Assembly (NCBI RefSeq): GCF_918741275.1
Contig: NZ_CAKKNA010000018.1
Coordinates: 1 to 64,000 of the forward strand
Length of the DNA stretch: 64,000 bases
Direction of reading: 5' to 3'
From: Bacillus sp. CECT 9360
GTDB taxonomy: Bacteria > Bacillota > Bacilli > Bacillales > DSM-1321
Shown here: positions 43,300-53,237 of the stretch, piece by piece
How the letters are laid out: every line of letters starts with the position of its first letter
Numbering within the stretch: the first letter of the stretch is position 1
Translations under genes and position numbers: made by a program
The notes under the pieces: model-generated
The model's database searches: none
Told to the model about the DNA's origin: nothing
Seen by the model: only the letters and a program-made list of their open reading frames with translations

Positions 43300-45024
43300 T
43301 TAATAACTCTTCACTTCAGAACGTTCTTTTGCTGTTTCTTCTTCAAACAAATCCGTCACAGCACCTTTGGAGGCTGAAGAGACCAGTCTTGCGTATTTAG
43401 CTAGAGTTCCTCTTACGACCAAAGGCGGAGCCTGCCATTGCAGTTTACGCTCTTTGAGCTCTTCTTCGGTTAGCTGGACAGCAAGCTCTTGCTTTTCTGT
43501 ATCAATCGTTACGATGTCACCTGTTTGAATCAGCCCGATCGGACCACCTGCCTGTGCCTCAGGGGCGATATGTCCGATGACAAGGCCATGTGTTCCTCCT
43601 GAAAAACGTCCATCGGTCAGCAAGGCAACAGATTCACCGAGGCCTTTTCCGACCAGTATCCCGGAAATGGAAAGCATTTCAGGCATTCCCGGACCTCCTT
43701 TTGGCCCTTCATAGCGAATGACGAGAACATCGCCCGCCTGTACTTGATCATTTAAGACCGCTGCCGTAGCACTCGGTTCATCGTCGAATACTTTTACGGG
43801 ACCGCTCATAGTTTTCACTTTTAAACCTGAAACTTTGGCAACGGCTCCCTCTGGTGCCAGATTGCCTTTAAGGATCACAAGCGGGCCATCTTCCCGTAGT
43901 GGTGCGTCAAGCGGGTAAATGACTTCTTGCCCTTCAAGAAGATCAGGAAACGCTTCTAAATTTTCGGCAAGTGTTTTTCCTGTCACAGTTAAACAATCCC
44001 CGTGAAGCAAGCCGCCTTTTAATAAAAGCTTCATAACGGCAGGCACACCGCCGACATTAAACAAATCCTGCATAACATATTTGCCGCTTGGTTTAAGATC
44101 GGCAATATGAGGAACTTTCTTTTGCAGGCGGTTAAAATCATCCAGCGATAAATCGACTTCAGCTGAGTGAGCAATCGCCATTAAGTGAAGGATTGCATTG
44201 GTTGAACCGCCCAATGCCATTACAACGGTGATTGCATTTTCAAATGCCTTTTTCGTTAAAATATCGCGAGGATAGATATCTTTTTCAAGCAGATTATAGA
44301 CGGCTTGTCCTGCCTTGAAGCTGTCATCATGTTTTTCATCTGTTTCTGCCGGATGGGAGGAGCTTCCTGGAAGGCTCATCCCAAGTGCTTCGATCGCGCT
44401 TGCCATTGTATTTGCGGTGTACATGCCGCCGCATGATCCGGCGCCAGGGCAAACATGGCATTCTATTTGGTGCAGGTCATCCCTGTCGATCGTTCCTGCA
44501 TTATACTGACCTACCCCTTCAAATGCCGATACGATATCCACATCATTTCCTTTTAATTTTCCTGGTTTGATTGTACCGCCATACACAAAAACGGCCGGCA
44601 GATTCATCCGGGCAATCGCCATCATACAGCCCGGCATATTTTTATCACAGCCCCCGATTGCGACAAAGCCATCCAGGCTTTCCCCGCCAACAACCGTTTC
44701 AATGGAATCTGCGATCAAGTCACGGCTCGGCAAAGAATAACGCATGCCTTCCGTACCCATGGAAATACCGTCTGATACAGTAATCGTATTAAAAATCATC
44801 GGTGCTCCACCGGCTTCTTTAGCACCGGATTTTGCTTTTCTTGCCAGTTCATCGATATGTATATTGCATGGAGTTACTTCGCTCCACGTACTTGCAATGC
44901 CAATCATCGGTTTTTTAAAATCTTCATCGGTAAAGCCAACAGCCCGGAGCATCGCACGGTTAGGAACCCGAGTCTCTCCCTCGCTGATGACTTTGCTGCG
45001 GATTCTTAGATCTTTTGCCATCAT
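43300..45024 (-). CDS. ilvD: Dihydroxy-acid dehydratase
   Basis: This 574-residue iron-sulfur enzyme carries out the penultimate step of valine and isoleucine synthesis. Cluster cysteines lie in [12 protein letters not shown] and [17 protein letters not shown]. The length is normal. The ATG at 45024 (preceded by a further GTG/ATG codon) follows GGAGGTTTT. A CodY-like box lies 55-69 bases upstream. It is a single-gene unit. Confidence 0.96.
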   Translation of the reverse strand: MMAKDLRIRSKVISEGETRVPNRAMLRAVGFTDEDFKKPMIGIASTWSEVTPCNIHIDELARKAKSGAKEAGGAPMIFNTITVSDGISMGTEGMRYSLPSRDLIADSIETVVGGESLDGFVAIGGCDKNMPGCMMAIARMNLPAVFVYGGTIKPGKLKGNDVDIVSAFEGVGQYNAGTIDRDDLHQIECHVCPGAGSCGGMYTANTMASAIEALGMSLPGSSSHPAETDEKHDDSFKAGQAVYNLLEKDIYPRDILTKKAFENAITVVMALGGSTNAILHLMAIAHSAEVDLSLDDFNRLQKKVPHIADLKPSGKYVMQDLFNVGGVPAVMKLLLKGGLLHGDCLTVTGKTLAENLEAFPDLLEGQEVIYPLDAPLREDGPLVILKGNLAPEGAVAKVSGLKVKTMSGPVKVFDDEPSATAAVLNDQVQAGDVLVIRYEGPKGGPGMPEMLSISGILVGKGLGESVALLTDGRFSGGTHGLVIGHIAPEAQAGGPIGLIQTGDIVTIDTEKQELAVQLTEEELKERKLQWQAPPLVVRGTLAKYARLVSSASKGAVTDLFEEETAKERSEVKSY

Positions 45025-45078
45025 AAAACCTCCATTTGTTTTCTTATCAATATAGAAAACTTTGAAGATAATTTCAAC

Positions 45079-45093
45079 AATTTTCTCATAATT
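45079..45093. promoter_or_regulatory. CodY-like box upstream of ilvD
   Basis: AATTTTCTCATAATT matches the CodY consensus AATTTTCWGAAAATT at 13 of 15 positions. CodY repression of ilv genes is established in Bacillus. Confidence 0.55.
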
Positions 45094-45135
45094 TTAAAAA
45101 TATTATCTTTTGAAGATTTATTGTTGGACTTTTTG

Positions 45136-45186
45136 CGAAAAAAATGGCTTTGGGAATGATTTTACTTTTTCATTCTCAAAGCCATA
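45136..45186 (-). terminator. Terminator of ypgR
   Basis: On the minus strand ATGGCTTTGAGAATGA / TCATTCCCAAAGCCAT is followed by TTTTTTT. Confidence 0.9.
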
Positions 45187-45197
45187 TATTCTGCTAC

Positions 45198-46325
45198 TTA
45201 TTGCTGTCTGGATTCGGTCATCTGCTTCCAAACCGAACCTTTTGCTTCTTCTCCAGTTTCGATCCGTTCGATTGCCATCTTCGCTTGCATCGCCACTTCG
45301 AACTCCGGATCATTTTCCGCGTTCTTCAGTGCCGCCAGTACTGTGGTATTACCGGATTCATATAAAAACATCGCGGCTCTCCATCTGACGAGTTTATTTT
45401 TATCTGAAAGCGCCTTCGCCATTTCATCCATTGCCTCTTCAAAGCCGAGATCTGACAGGCAGTCTCCCGCTGTTCGGCGGACGGGCGAACTTTTATCATG
45501 CAACCCTTTATAAAGTGCCGGCAGGACTGTTTTATCTTCTATCATCCCTAAGTAGACAACAGCCAGCCTTCTGATAGATACCTTGCTGTCATCCAATGCC
45601 TTTTCAAGCAGCGGAATATCCTCTACCGTTGGATCATCCATTTGATCAAGTGCCTGATAGCGCTTTTCCCAATCATCTTCGGCAAGCATTTCTTCCGTGA
45701 GTTTGATTTTATTCCTTTTAACGACTGTATCTTTTTTCTCATCGCTACTTTGGGCGGCCTTCACGAGCGTTTGCAATCTTTCCTTCGGATAAGCGGCGAT
45801 GAGTTCTTCTGTCACCTCCGTGCCGATTGCGTCCATCTCACCGTAGCGGACACCGTAGTCCTTCCATTTTCGAAGGATCACGACATTGTCATCAGGAAGC
45901 TGGGCGTCTCCTACCGCTTTTACGAAATAGTCGGGAAGTGCGAATCTTTTTTCTGTCGTGCCGTCATTCATTTTTATTTGCATCGGAATCCCTTTGAATT
46001 GCTGAATGAGCACATATACCTCACCATAGTGGTCAAGCATCGTATTCTCGCCTTTTTCTTTGCCAGTATCCTCTCCAAAGCATTGACGGACTTTAATCAG
46101 GATTTCCTTCCAGTCGAATTTAGGATTTCGTTCCACGGCAAGAAAGTCTGCAACATGATAGACCCCTTTCACCCCGTCTATTTGGAGAATTTCTTTTATG
46201 ACTGCAGGCGCGGAATCCGCCTGTTCTTTCTTGTAGTTATTGCTTTTTCCGGAAACAAGCTCTTCGGTTAAATTTATTTTCATTGTATTAGGGCTTGGTG
46301 TTGGTTCAATTGATTTTATTTGCAA
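45198..46325 (-). CDS. ypgR: Conserved virulence factor C-like HEAT-repeat protein (YpgR)
   Basis: This 375-residue protein has an N-terminal NifU/Nfu-N-like domain (IKSIEPTPSPNTM, then DGVKGVYHVADFLAVER). The C-terminal half carries HEAT/PBS-lyase repeats (LGMIEDKTVLPALYKGL, then SPVRRTAGDCLSDLG). It is the CvfC/YpgR family. No enzymatic activity is known; the repeats suggest protein binding. It sits between ilvD and ypgQ-type genes as in B. subtilis. Confidence 0.88.
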   Translation of the reverse strand: MQIKSIEPTPSPNTMKINLTEELVSGKSNNYKKEQADSAPAVIKEILQIDGVKGVYHVADFLAVERNPKFDWKEILIKVRQCFGEDTGKEKGENTMLDHYGEVYVLIQQFKGIPMQIKMNDGTTEKRFALPDYFVKAVGDAQLPDDNVVILRKWKDYGVRYGEMDAIGTEVTEELIAAYPKERLQTLVKAAQSSDEKKDTVVKRNKIKLTEEMLAEDDWEKRYQALDQMDDPTVEDIPLLEKALDDSKVSIRRLAVVYLGMIEDKTVLPALYKGLHDKSSPVRRTAGDCLSDLGFEEAMDEMAKALSDKNKLVRWRAAMFLYESGNTTVLAALKNAENDPEFEVAMQAKMAIERIETGEEAKGSVWKQMTESRQQ

Positions 46326-46453
46326 GAATGCTCTCTCCTTTTTTAATGAATCAAGGACTTTAACACAAATTTTATCATAGTACCCGGTTAATATCAGTTC
46401 TGCGGATCCTCGGATTAATACATAGGCATAGGCTGCCTAATAGCCTATGCCTT

Positions 46454-48340
46454 TCATTCTTCCACTTTTTCCGCAAGATACTCCCAGCGCTCCATCATAT
46501 TTTCAAGCTTTTCGTTCAGTTCATTCTCTTCGTCCGAAAGATCCTTTACTTTCCCATAATCACTGCCAGCGGAGGCCATTTCTTTGGAAATTGCGTTTAA
46601 CCTTTCTTCAATCTCTTGCATATTGTCCTCGATTTCTTCCCATTCCTTCGCTTCTTTAAAAGTGAGCTTCTTCTTCTTTGTATTCTCATTCACCGGCGCA
46701 GTTGTTACAGAAGTTAGCTTTACACTGACAGCGGCCGTGGCTGCTTTCGATTCCTCAAGAAACTCGGAAAATTGTCCATAATATAAATCGACAACCCCCT
46801 CGCCCTTAAAAACAAACAGCTGGCTGCACGTCTTATCAAGAAAATAGCGATCATGCGAAACCGTGATGACTACGCCTGCAAACGATTCTAAATAATCCTC
46901 TAACACTGTGAGGGTTTGGGTATCGAGGTCATTTGTCGGCTCGTCCAGCAGCAGTACATTTGGAGCTGACATCAGGATTTTCAATAAATAAAGCCGCCTC
47001 TTTTCGCCGCCGGAAAGCTTTCGGATCAGCGTTCCATGGGTATTCATTGGGAAAAGGAATCGCTCGAGCATCGTCGCCGCAGAAATGTAGCTTCCGTCTT
47101 TAAGCGAAATCGATTCTGCCGTTTTTCGGATATATTCAATCATCCGCTGGTTTTCATCCAAGCCTTCATTTTCCTGAGAATAATAGCCGAGCTTAACGGT
47201 TTGCCCGATCTCGATTTCCCCATTATCGATCGTCTGTGTTCCTGATAGAATATTTAACAGGGTCGACTTTCCGGTACCGTTACTGCCGACAATCCCAATC
47301 CGGTCACCCGGCTTGAACAAAAAAGAAAATCGATTCAAAATCGGCATGCTTCCGAACGATTTTGATATTTCTTTCAGTTCCAGCACCTTTTTCCCAAGTC
47401 TTGAACCACTCAATTCAATTTCGAGGTTTTCCTTCGATTTTTTATTCTTTAAGTCATCATCTAATGTTTCAAACCGTTGAATTCTTGCCTTTTGTTTCGT
47501 TGACCTGGCTTTTGCACCGGTTCGAATCCAGGCCAGTTCTTTTTTGAACAAGCTTTCCTTCTTAGACCGCTTTAGGGACTCATTTTCTTCGCGGATCACT
47601 TTGCTCTCAAGGAAGTCGGCATAGCTACCTTTATATTCATATAAATCCCCTTGAGAAATCTCCCAAATTTTGCTGGAAACCCGATTAAGGAAGTAGCGGT
47701 CGTGGGTCACGAATAAAACAGATTGTTGGTAATTGCCCAGATAGTCTTCCAGCCAGGTAATGCTATCAAAATCTAAGTGGTTAGTAGGCTCATCGAGAAT
47801 AAGTAAATCCGGGTTTTCAATCAATGTCCTGGCAAGCGCTGCCCTTTTCTTTTGCCCGCCTGACATTTCAGAAAGCTTTTTGGAGAAATCATATAGACCG
47901 AGTTTAGTCAGGATTGATTTGGCGTCGGCACTCGTGTCCCATGCATTGGTTTCGTCCATGGACTGTTGCAGCTTTAATAGCCGTTCCTGTGTGTTCGTAT
48001 TTTCAGGATTGCTTTGTAAAAGCAGCAATGTTTTTTCATAATTCTTTATCAAGGAGAAGACCGGAGTATCAGCGGCAAATAAATATTCAAACACTGTCAG
48101 TTCTTCGTCAAAGACCGGGGCTTGTGATAAATAGGAGATCGTGTAGTCCTTTGGATGATCCTTTGTTCCTCCGTCGCTTTCGTCCAATCCGGAAATAATA
48201 TTCAATAACGTGGACTTCCCCGTGCCATTCACGCCGATAATCCCAATTTTGTCGCCTTCCGTTATGGAAAAGGAGATATCCTTGAAAATTTGTTTCTCCC
48301 CTTGCATTTTTTCAAGATTCTCCATACTGAACACTTTCAT
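46454..48340 (-). CDS. ABC-F family ATPase (ribosome-associated, Uup/YfmR-like)
   Basis: This 628-residue protein has two ABC nucleotide-binding domains and no membrane segments. Walker A is GVNGTGKST and GSNGTGKST; the signatures are SGGQKKRAALA and SGGEKRRLY; Walker B is LLILDEPTNHLD and LLLDEPTNDLD. An arm/linker lies between them (about 240-310) and there is a C-terminal coiled coil (about 560-628), as in translation factors of the Uup group. A GC-rich hairpin without a clear T-run follows the stop. Its start overlaps the ypgQ stop by 4 bases, so they are coupled. Confidence 0.92.
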   Translation of the reverse strand: MKVFSMENLEKMQGEKQIFKDISFSITEGDKIGIIGVNGTGKSTLLNIISGLDESDGGTKDHPKDYTISYLSQAPVFDEELTVFEYLFAADTPVFSLIKNYEKTLLLLQSNPENTNTQERLLKLQQSMDETNAWDTSADAKSILTKLGLYDFSKKLSEMSGGQKKRAALARTLIENPDLLILDEPTNHLDFDSITWLEDYLGNYQQSVLFVTHDRYFLNRVSSKIWEISQGDLYEYKGSYADFLESKVIREENESLKRSKKESLFKKELAWIRTGAKARSTKQKARIQRFETLDDDLKNKKSKENLEIELSGSRLGKKVLELKEISKSFGSMPILNRFSFLFKPGDRIGIVGSNGTGKSTLLNILSGTQTIDNGEIEIGQTVKLGYYSQENEGLDENQRMIEYIRKTAESISLKDGSYISAATMLERFLFPMNTHGTLIRKLSGGEKRRLYLLKILMSAPNVLLLDEPTNDLDTQTLTVLEDYLESFAGVVITVSHDRYFLDKTCSQLFVFKGEGVVDLYYGQFSEFLEESKAATAAVSVKLTSVTTAPVNENTKKKKLTFKEAKEWEEIEDNMQEIEERLNAISKEMASAGSDYGKVKDLSDEENELNEKLENMMERWEYLAEKVEE

Positions 48341-48981
48341 AATCTAACATCCCATTCTTTATAAAATTGCTGTAAAAAAAGATGCATAACATCATGGCGT
48401 TCGGCTGCAATCTTTTTTGCCGTGCTCGTATGCAGCATTTCTTTTAATAATAGCAGCTTCTCGTAAAAATGATGAACGGAAGTACTATTGCCTGAACGGT
48501 ATTCCTGTTTCGTCATATTCTCCCTGACTTGAATAGAAGGATCATACATTGGCTGTCCCTTTTTTCCGCCGTAAGCAAAGGTCCTGGCGATTCCGATCGC
48601 TCCTATCGCGTCAAGCCGGTCCGCATCCTGGACAATCTTTGCTTCAATCGATGGAAGATCGGAAATCCCTGCGCTAAAGGAAATCGTGGAAATAATCTTG
48701 ATGATCGCTTTTTCCCGATCTTCAGACAAATTTATCTCTTTGAACCAGTTCAGGAGAATATCCCAACCAGCCTCTTCATTTTCATGTAACTTACCATCGG
48801 GAATATCATGCAAAAGCGCCGCCATTTCGACGACGAATAAATCCCCAGTAGCCTCCGAGCTTGCTATATGCAAAGAAAGCTTTCGTACCCGATCAATATG
48901 AAACCAGTCATGGCCACTCGCATCACTGCCAAGCTGGTTTTTTACGAACTCCTCAGCTTTCTGTATATAAGATTGATTCAT
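48337..48981 (-). CDS. ypgQ: HD-domain phosphohydrolase (YpgQ)
   Basis: This 214-residue HD-superfamily metal-dependent phosphohydrolase has metal motifs HDWFH near residue 25 and LLHDIPDGK near residue 53, and DADRLDAIGAIGIAR. B. subtilis YpgQ is reported as a pyrophosphohydrolase on nucleotides. It is complete and is coupled to the downstream ABC-F gene by ATGA overlap. Confidence 0.92.
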   Translation of the reverse strand: MNQSYIQKAEEFVKNQLGSDASGHDWFHIDRVRKLSLHIASSEATGDLFVVEMAALLHDIPDGKLHENEEAGWDILLNWFKEINLSEDREKAIIKIISTISFSAGISDLPSIEAKIVQDADRLDAIGAIGIARTFAYGGKKGQPMYDPSIQVRENMTKQEYRSGNSTSVHHFYEKLLLLKEMLHTSTAKKIAAERHDVMHLFLQQFYKEWDVRL

Positions 48982-49062
48982 ATCATTCTCCTTTTGGGTT
49001 ATCGGTACTATTTTATCATGAGTATCGCCAATGAAAAGGAAATTGGGTTGATAATCAGAAAT

Positions 49063-49150
49063 AAAGAAAACTCGTCGATTGACGAGCCTAAAGGCGGAGA
49101 TTAGACGTAGTCAGAAAGGAAAGTTTATGCTTTCCCTTCTGCTAACAAAG
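49063..49150. repeat. Dispersed structured intergenic repeat, family A, copy 2
   Basis: AAGAAAACTCGTCGATTGAC, GAGCCTAAAGGC, then AGACGTAGTC and the hairpin AGAAAGGAAAGTTTATGCTT, then TCCCTTCTGC. It matches 20811-20915 along its length with small indels, with hairpin CTCGTC/GACGAG conserved. Confidence 0.6.
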
Positions 49151-49191
49151 AGGATGGCTTAACGGGTGTAAAAATCTCTTTTTGCTGTTAA

Positions 49192-50064
49192 TCAATCTTG
49201 AAACCAGCTTAGGCCAATCGTGCGGTCTCCTGCATGGACACCGATTGCAGTGCCCAATGGATAAATGTGGAGGGTCAGATCTGGATTTGTTTCAAGGAGT
49301 GTTTTTTTCAGGCTGTCTGCCTGCTGAGGCGAGGAGCCGTACAAAATGCAGCATTCCTTTACCGTTCCTTTAGTGCAAGACACTGAGAAATGATCGATGA
49401 GTAATTGTTCTGCCCTCTTTTCACTCCTGACTTTCGTTTTTATTTCCAAGGCTCCATTTTCAATGGTTACGACCGGTTTTACATTCAGAACGCTCCCCAA
49501 TAAATAATGGGTGCCCGACAGCCTGCCGCTCCGATGCAACTGCTCAAGGCTGCCAATCATTACATAGGTCTCGTTTCTGTCTCGATAACTTTCCGCTCTA
49601 TTCAAAGCTTCCGACACGGAGCTACCATTTTCAATATCACTCATGATCTTTTTTAGTAGAATGGTCATCGGGAAGGATATGAGCAAAGAGTCCAGTACAT
49701 GGACAGGAATTGACACCATATCAGCTGCCTGTATGCTTGATGCTACCGTTCCGCTCAGCTTGCTTGAAACATGAACCGAAATAATACGGTCATAATCACG
49801 CGCCAGTTTCTGATACAGCTCCAGAAAGGTGCCGACAGATGGCTGTGATGTAGTCGGGACTATCTTTTCTTCCTTCATCAGCTTAAATAGCTCTTCAGGC
49901 ATTATATTTTTGCCGTCTTCATATTCTTTTCCGTTTATAATCACTACCATCGGAACGACGTAAACATCGGGGTTTTTCTTGAGCTCCTCATCAAGAAAAC
50001 CAGTGCTGTCGGTGATCCATGCTGTTTTTTGTTGCATGCGCATCCCTCCCCAATCCTGATTCAT
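49192..50064 (-). CDS. DegV family fatty-acid-binding protein (second copy)
   Basis: This product of up to 290 residues is a FakB-type lipid carrier. It has the N-terminal ITDSTGFL, TTSQPSVGTFLE, SVHVSSKLSGTV and the C-terminal AIGVHAGDRTIGLSWF. It is paralogous to 32401-33252 but diverged, consistent with a different acyl preference. The true start may be internal (MQQKTAWITDS), since GGGAGGGATG precedes that region. Confidence 0.88.
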   Translation of the reverse strand: MNQDWGGMRMQQKTAWITDSTGFLDEELKKNPDVYVVPMVVIINGKEYEDGKNIMPEELFKLMKEEKIVPTTSQPSVGTFLELYQKLARDYDRIISVHVSSKLSGTVASSIQAADMVSIPVHVLDSLLISFPMTILLKKIMSDIENGSSVSEALNRAESYRDRNETYVMIGSLEQLHRSGRLSGTHYLLGSVLNVKPVVTIENGALEIKTKVRSEKRAEQLLIDHFSVSCTKGTVKECCILYGSSPQQADSLKKTLLETNPDLTLHIYPLGTAIGVHAGDRTIGLSWFQD

Positions 50065-50216
50065 TATATTTCGATGTAAGGCATTTGTATTCCTTTACTT
50101 GAAAAAAATGAACCAAATAAGGGTTTGAATTTCACATCAAGGGTTGGTGTAATCGTAGCAGGTTTTCGAATTTTGGAACGGATTTTCAATTTTCATAGAA
50201 AAGTATCGATTCTGCC

Positions 50217-50266
50217 AAAAAAGAGAAAAGGGGCCCCCCTTCCGTTTAGTCAGGAATGGGGGTCCA
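50217..50266 (-). terminator. Terminator of the glutathione peroxidase gene
   Basis: On the minus strand GGACCCCC-TTCC / GGAAGGGGG-CC is followed by CCTTTTCTCTTTTTT. Confidence 0.85.
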
Positions 50267-50271
50267 CCATT

Positions 50272-50748
50272 TTAAAGCTGCTTCTTTATATCGCTTTCGA
50301 TTTCAAGCGGCTTGGTTTGCGGTGCATATCTTTCTACGACGTTTCCATTGCGGTCAATCAGGAATTTCGTAAAGTTCCATTTTACTGCTTTTGAACCCAT
50401 CACCCCGGGGGCGTTTTCCGTCAGATAGTTAAATAGTGGATGGGCATCCTTTCCATTCACATCGACCTTTGCAAACATTGGGAACTTTACACCATAATTC
50501 AGCTTACAAAACGAGTCAATTTCTAGCTCGTCACCAGGTTCCTGGGCGAGAAACTGATTACACGGAAATCCAAGCACGGAAAACCCTTTGTCCTTATAAT
50601 TTTCATATAAGGTTTGGAGCTCTTCATATTGAGGAGTAAAACCGCATTTGCTCGCTGTGTTTACAATCAGAAGTACTTCGTCTTTATATTGGCTCAATGG
50701 AATTTCTTCACCATCTATTTTTTTAGCCTCAAATTCATAAACTGACAT
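50272..50748 (-). CDS. bsaA: Glutathione peroxidase family thiol peroxidase
   Basis: This 158-residue thioredoxin-fold peroxidase has the peroxidatic cysteine C35 in NTASKCGFTPQY and the WNFTKFLIDRNG motif. In Gram-positives such enzymes usually use thioredoxin rather than glutathione. It is complete. It lies next to a conserved hypothetical gene and a DegV gene. Confidence 0.93.
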   Translation of the reverse strand: MSVYEFEAKKIDGEEIPLSQYKDEVLLIVNTASKCGFTPQYEELQTLYENYKDKGFSVLGFPCNQFLAQEPGDELEIDSFCKLNYGVKFPMFAKVDVNGKDAHPLFNYLTENAPGVMGSKAVKWNFTKFLIDRNGNVVERYAPQTKPLEIESDIKKQL

Positions 50749-50812
50749 CGTTCATCTCACTCCCCGTTATTTTGTATCGTTATATTACCCTTTACATGCA
50801 TTGAAAGCAATT

Positions 50813-51346
50813 TTAAAACTCTCCATAGTGACTTTCCAGCATCACCAATGAATCTACCATATAATCAGCCATCGTCAGCAGGTCGTCCATTTGTTCTTCT
50901 TTTACCAATCTGCCGAAGGAAACGGAAGCAACGGAATAGGAGGTATGGCTTCCGCCGGCTTTCGAAAATTGCACAGTACTGCTTACGTCTATGATTCTGT
51001 CTTTACCCCAGATGGTTTCGAGAGAACCGATCAATTGTACCGCTTCCTTTTCGTCCATTCCACAGGGCAATGTGAAACGGACGGTCACCACACTTCCTGA
51101 TTGCGAATCCGATTCCTTTTCCAGAAGCTCGGATGCCAGGTTTTCTATAGTAGCCTCCAGCAGAATGCAAGACCTACAGGCATGATGATCCGGAAGACTG
51201 ATTTCAATTTCATATTGTCTGGAGAGGGTAGAAAGATTTACGAGATCCTTTCTATTTGTGACAATAGCTTTGCCGTCCAATTCTTTATCGTAGATGGCGC
51301 CCTCCAATACGACTTTCATGTTTTCAAATGCGGTCGGATCAAACAT
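50813..51346 (-). CDS. Conserved hypothetical protein, 177 residues
   Basis: This is a soluble protein with a CRSC motif near residue 58 and a beta-rich middle (SGSVVTVRFTLPCGMDEKEA). The C-terminal part is helical. I do not recognise the domain. The start has ATGTTTGATCCG after a GGAGGTGAAGCGGAC site, which supports it. Its neighbours fhs and bsaA give no clear functional clue. Confidence 0.6.
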   Translation of the reverse strand: MFDPTAFENMKVVLEGAIYDKELDGKAIVTNRKDLVNLSTLSRQYEIEISLPDHHACRSCILLEATIENLASELLEKESDSQSGSVVTVRFTLPCGMDEKEAVQLIGSLETIWGKDRIIDVSSTVQFSKAGGSHTSYSVASVSFGRLVKEEQMDDLLTMADYMVDSLVMLESHYGEF

Positions 51347-51386
51347 GTCCGCTTCACCTCCTTCTGAAAAAATTACCGTTTAGCAC

Positions 51387-53075
51387 TTAAAATAGCCCCA
51401 GTGCGTTTCCGGACTCATCGACATTCATATTCATCGCGGCCGGCTTTTTCGGCAGGCCTGGCATGGTCATGATATCTCCGGTCAATGCGACGATGAAACC
51501 AGCGCCAATCGACGGTTTTAAAGAGCGAACCGTTATGACAAAATCTTTAGGGCGCCCAAGCTTGAGCGGATTATCTGAAAGGGAATACTGCGTTTTCGCC
51601 ATGCAGACAGGCAAATCCGACCAGCCTTCTTTCTCAAATTGAAGCATCTGTTTTCTTGCATCCAAACTGAACTCCACATCGGAAGCGCCATAAACCTTCT
51701 GGGCGATGGTCCTGATCTTCTGTTCTAAAGAGTCAGAAAGGTTGTATAGTGGTTTAAAAGTCTTTTGATTATTCTTAATCACACCGAGCAGTGTGTTTGC
51801 CAGTTCGACTCCACCATTTCCGCCTTTTTCCCATACCTCTGTCATCGCAAAAGGGATACCACTCTCTTTGCACAGCTTTTCAAACAGCGAGATTTCTCTG
51901 GTGCTATCAGTGCTGAACCGGTTTAAGGCTACGACAAAAGGTAGACCGAATTCGTTGATTGTCTCAACATGCTTCTTTAAATTTTCAAAGCCGTTTTGAA
52001 GTGCGGATACATCCTCATTGACCAGCTCTTCTTTGTTTAATCCCCCGTGCATTTTTAAAGCTCTAAGCGTCGCTACAATTACGACCGCTTCGGGTTTAAT
52101 CTCGGCACTTCTTGCTTTGATATGCAAAAATTTCTCTGCGCCGAGGTCCGCTCCAAAACCAGCCTCAGTCACGACATAATCAGCAAGCTTTAAAGCCGCC
52201 TTTGTCGCGATTACACTGTTGCAGCCATGGGCAATGTTTGCGAAGGGGCCCCCGTGAATCAGGGCTGGTGTATGTTCGATCGTCTGGACCAGATTTGGCT
52301 TTATCGCATCCTTTAGCAGCAGTGTCAACGCACCCTCTATCTGCAAATCTCCGACAGTCACCGGGTTTTGCCCGTAATCATAAGCGATCACCATTTTTGC
52401 CAAACGAACCTTCAAATCGGCCAGATCATCCGCCAGACATAAGATGGCCATGATTTCTGAGGCGACAGTAATATCGAATCCATCTTCTCTCGGAGTCCCA
52501 TGCGCGGGGCCTCCAAGACCGACCACCACGTTTCTCAGGGCACGGTCGTTCATATCAAGCACACGTTTCCAAACGATTCTGCGCGGGTCGATTTTCAGAT
52601 CATTTCCTTGCTGGACATGGTTATCAATCAATGCGGCTAACGCATTATTGGCCGTCGTAATTGCGTGGATGTCGCCGGTAAAATGCAAATTGATTTCATC
52701 CATTGGGAGAACTTGGGCATACCCTCCGCCGGTCGCTCCGCCTTTCAATCCCATAACAGGTCCGAGCGAAGGCTCTCGCATGGCAATCATCGCTTTTTTG
52801 CCGATTTTATTTAAAGCATCCCCAAGCCCTACGGTCACGGTAGACTTTCCTTCACCCGCTTTTGTCGGATTTATCGAGGTTACCAGTATGAGTTTACCGT
52901 CTTCTTTCGTCTTAAGCTTCTTCAGCATATCAAAAGAAAGCTTTGCTTTATATTTTCCGTATAGCTCGATTTCTTCTTCACCAATCCCGATTTCAGCTGC
53001 TATTTTCTGGATGTTTTTCATTTCAGAACTCAGAGCGATTTCAATGTCGCTCTTGAAAACTGCCTTTGACTTCAT
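51387..53075 (-). CDS. fhs: Formate-tetrahydrofolate ligase
   Basis: This 562-residue enzyme makes 10-formyl-THF from formate, THF and ATP. Its P-loop is [10 protein letters not shown] near residue 75. The family segments RMFVGLKGGA-like ([15 protein letters not shown]) and [10 protein letters not shown] are present. The length matches the family (about 556). Together with thyA and dfrA this window holds several folate one-carbon steps, but they are not in one operon. Confidence 0.95.
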   Translation of the reverse strand: MKSKAVFKSDIEIALSSEMKNIQKIAAEIGIGEEEIELYGKYKAKLSFDMLKKLKTKEDGKLILVTSINPTKAGEGKSTVTVGLGDALNKIGKKAMIAMREPSLGPVMGLKGGATGGGYAQVLPMDEINLHFTGDIHAITTANNALAALIDNHVQQGNDLKIDPRRIVWKRVLDMNDRALRNVVVGLGGPAHGTPREDGFDITVASEIMAILCLADDLADLKVRLAKMVIAYDYGQNPVTVGDLQIEGALTLLLKDAIKPNLVQTIEHTPALIHGGPFANIAHGCNSVIATKAALKLADYVVTEAGFGADLGAEKFLHIKARSAEIKPEAVVIVATLRALKMHGGLNKEELVNEDVSALQNGFENLKKHVETINEFGLPFVVALNRFSTDSTREISLFEKLCKESGIPFAMTEVWEKGGNGGVELANTLLGVIKNNQKTFKPLYNLSDSLEQKIRTIAQKVYGASDVEFSLDARKQMLQFEKEGWSDLPVCMAKTQYSLSDNPLKLGRPKDFVITVRSLKPSIGAGFIVALTGDIMTMPGLPKKPAAMNMNVDESGNALGLF

Positions 53076-53159
53076 TGACCATTTCTCCGCCTCTCGACTA
53101 AACTATTAACATTTTATCACTTTACGCTGATTCTAAAAGGAAATACTAATATTTTTTCT

Positions 53160-53185
53160 AAATTGGTGCGGTAGCGCACTAATTT
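53160..53185. promoter_or_regulatory. Inverted repeat overlapping the metA promoter region
   Basis: AAATTGGTGCG-GTAG-CGCACTAATTT is an 11-bp arm pair with one G-U. A TATAAT -10-like element (in TTTATATATAATGG) lies just downstream, so the repeat covers the -35 area. It may be an operator or a leader hairpin. I see no SAM riboswitch (S-box) elements. Confidence 0.4.
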
Positions 53186-53237
53186 ATATATAATGGACAT
53201 AATGCAATTTTGAATTTTCGGAACAGGGGGTACATAC

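Noticed and set aside
45025-45197. T-box leader before ilvD
   Set aside because: No T-box (TGGNACCGCG-type) sequence and too little leader; only a CodY-like box.
46424-46452. Terminator after the ABC-F gene
   Set aside because: A good stem (GGCATAGGCT/AGCCTATGCC) but without a T-run on either strand, so not called as a terminator.
52444-53109. 221-codon plus-strand frame
   Set aside because: Antisense shadow of fhs.
53100-53237. SAM (S-box) riboswitch before metA
   Set aside because: The short leader lacks the conserved S-box helices and sequence blocks.
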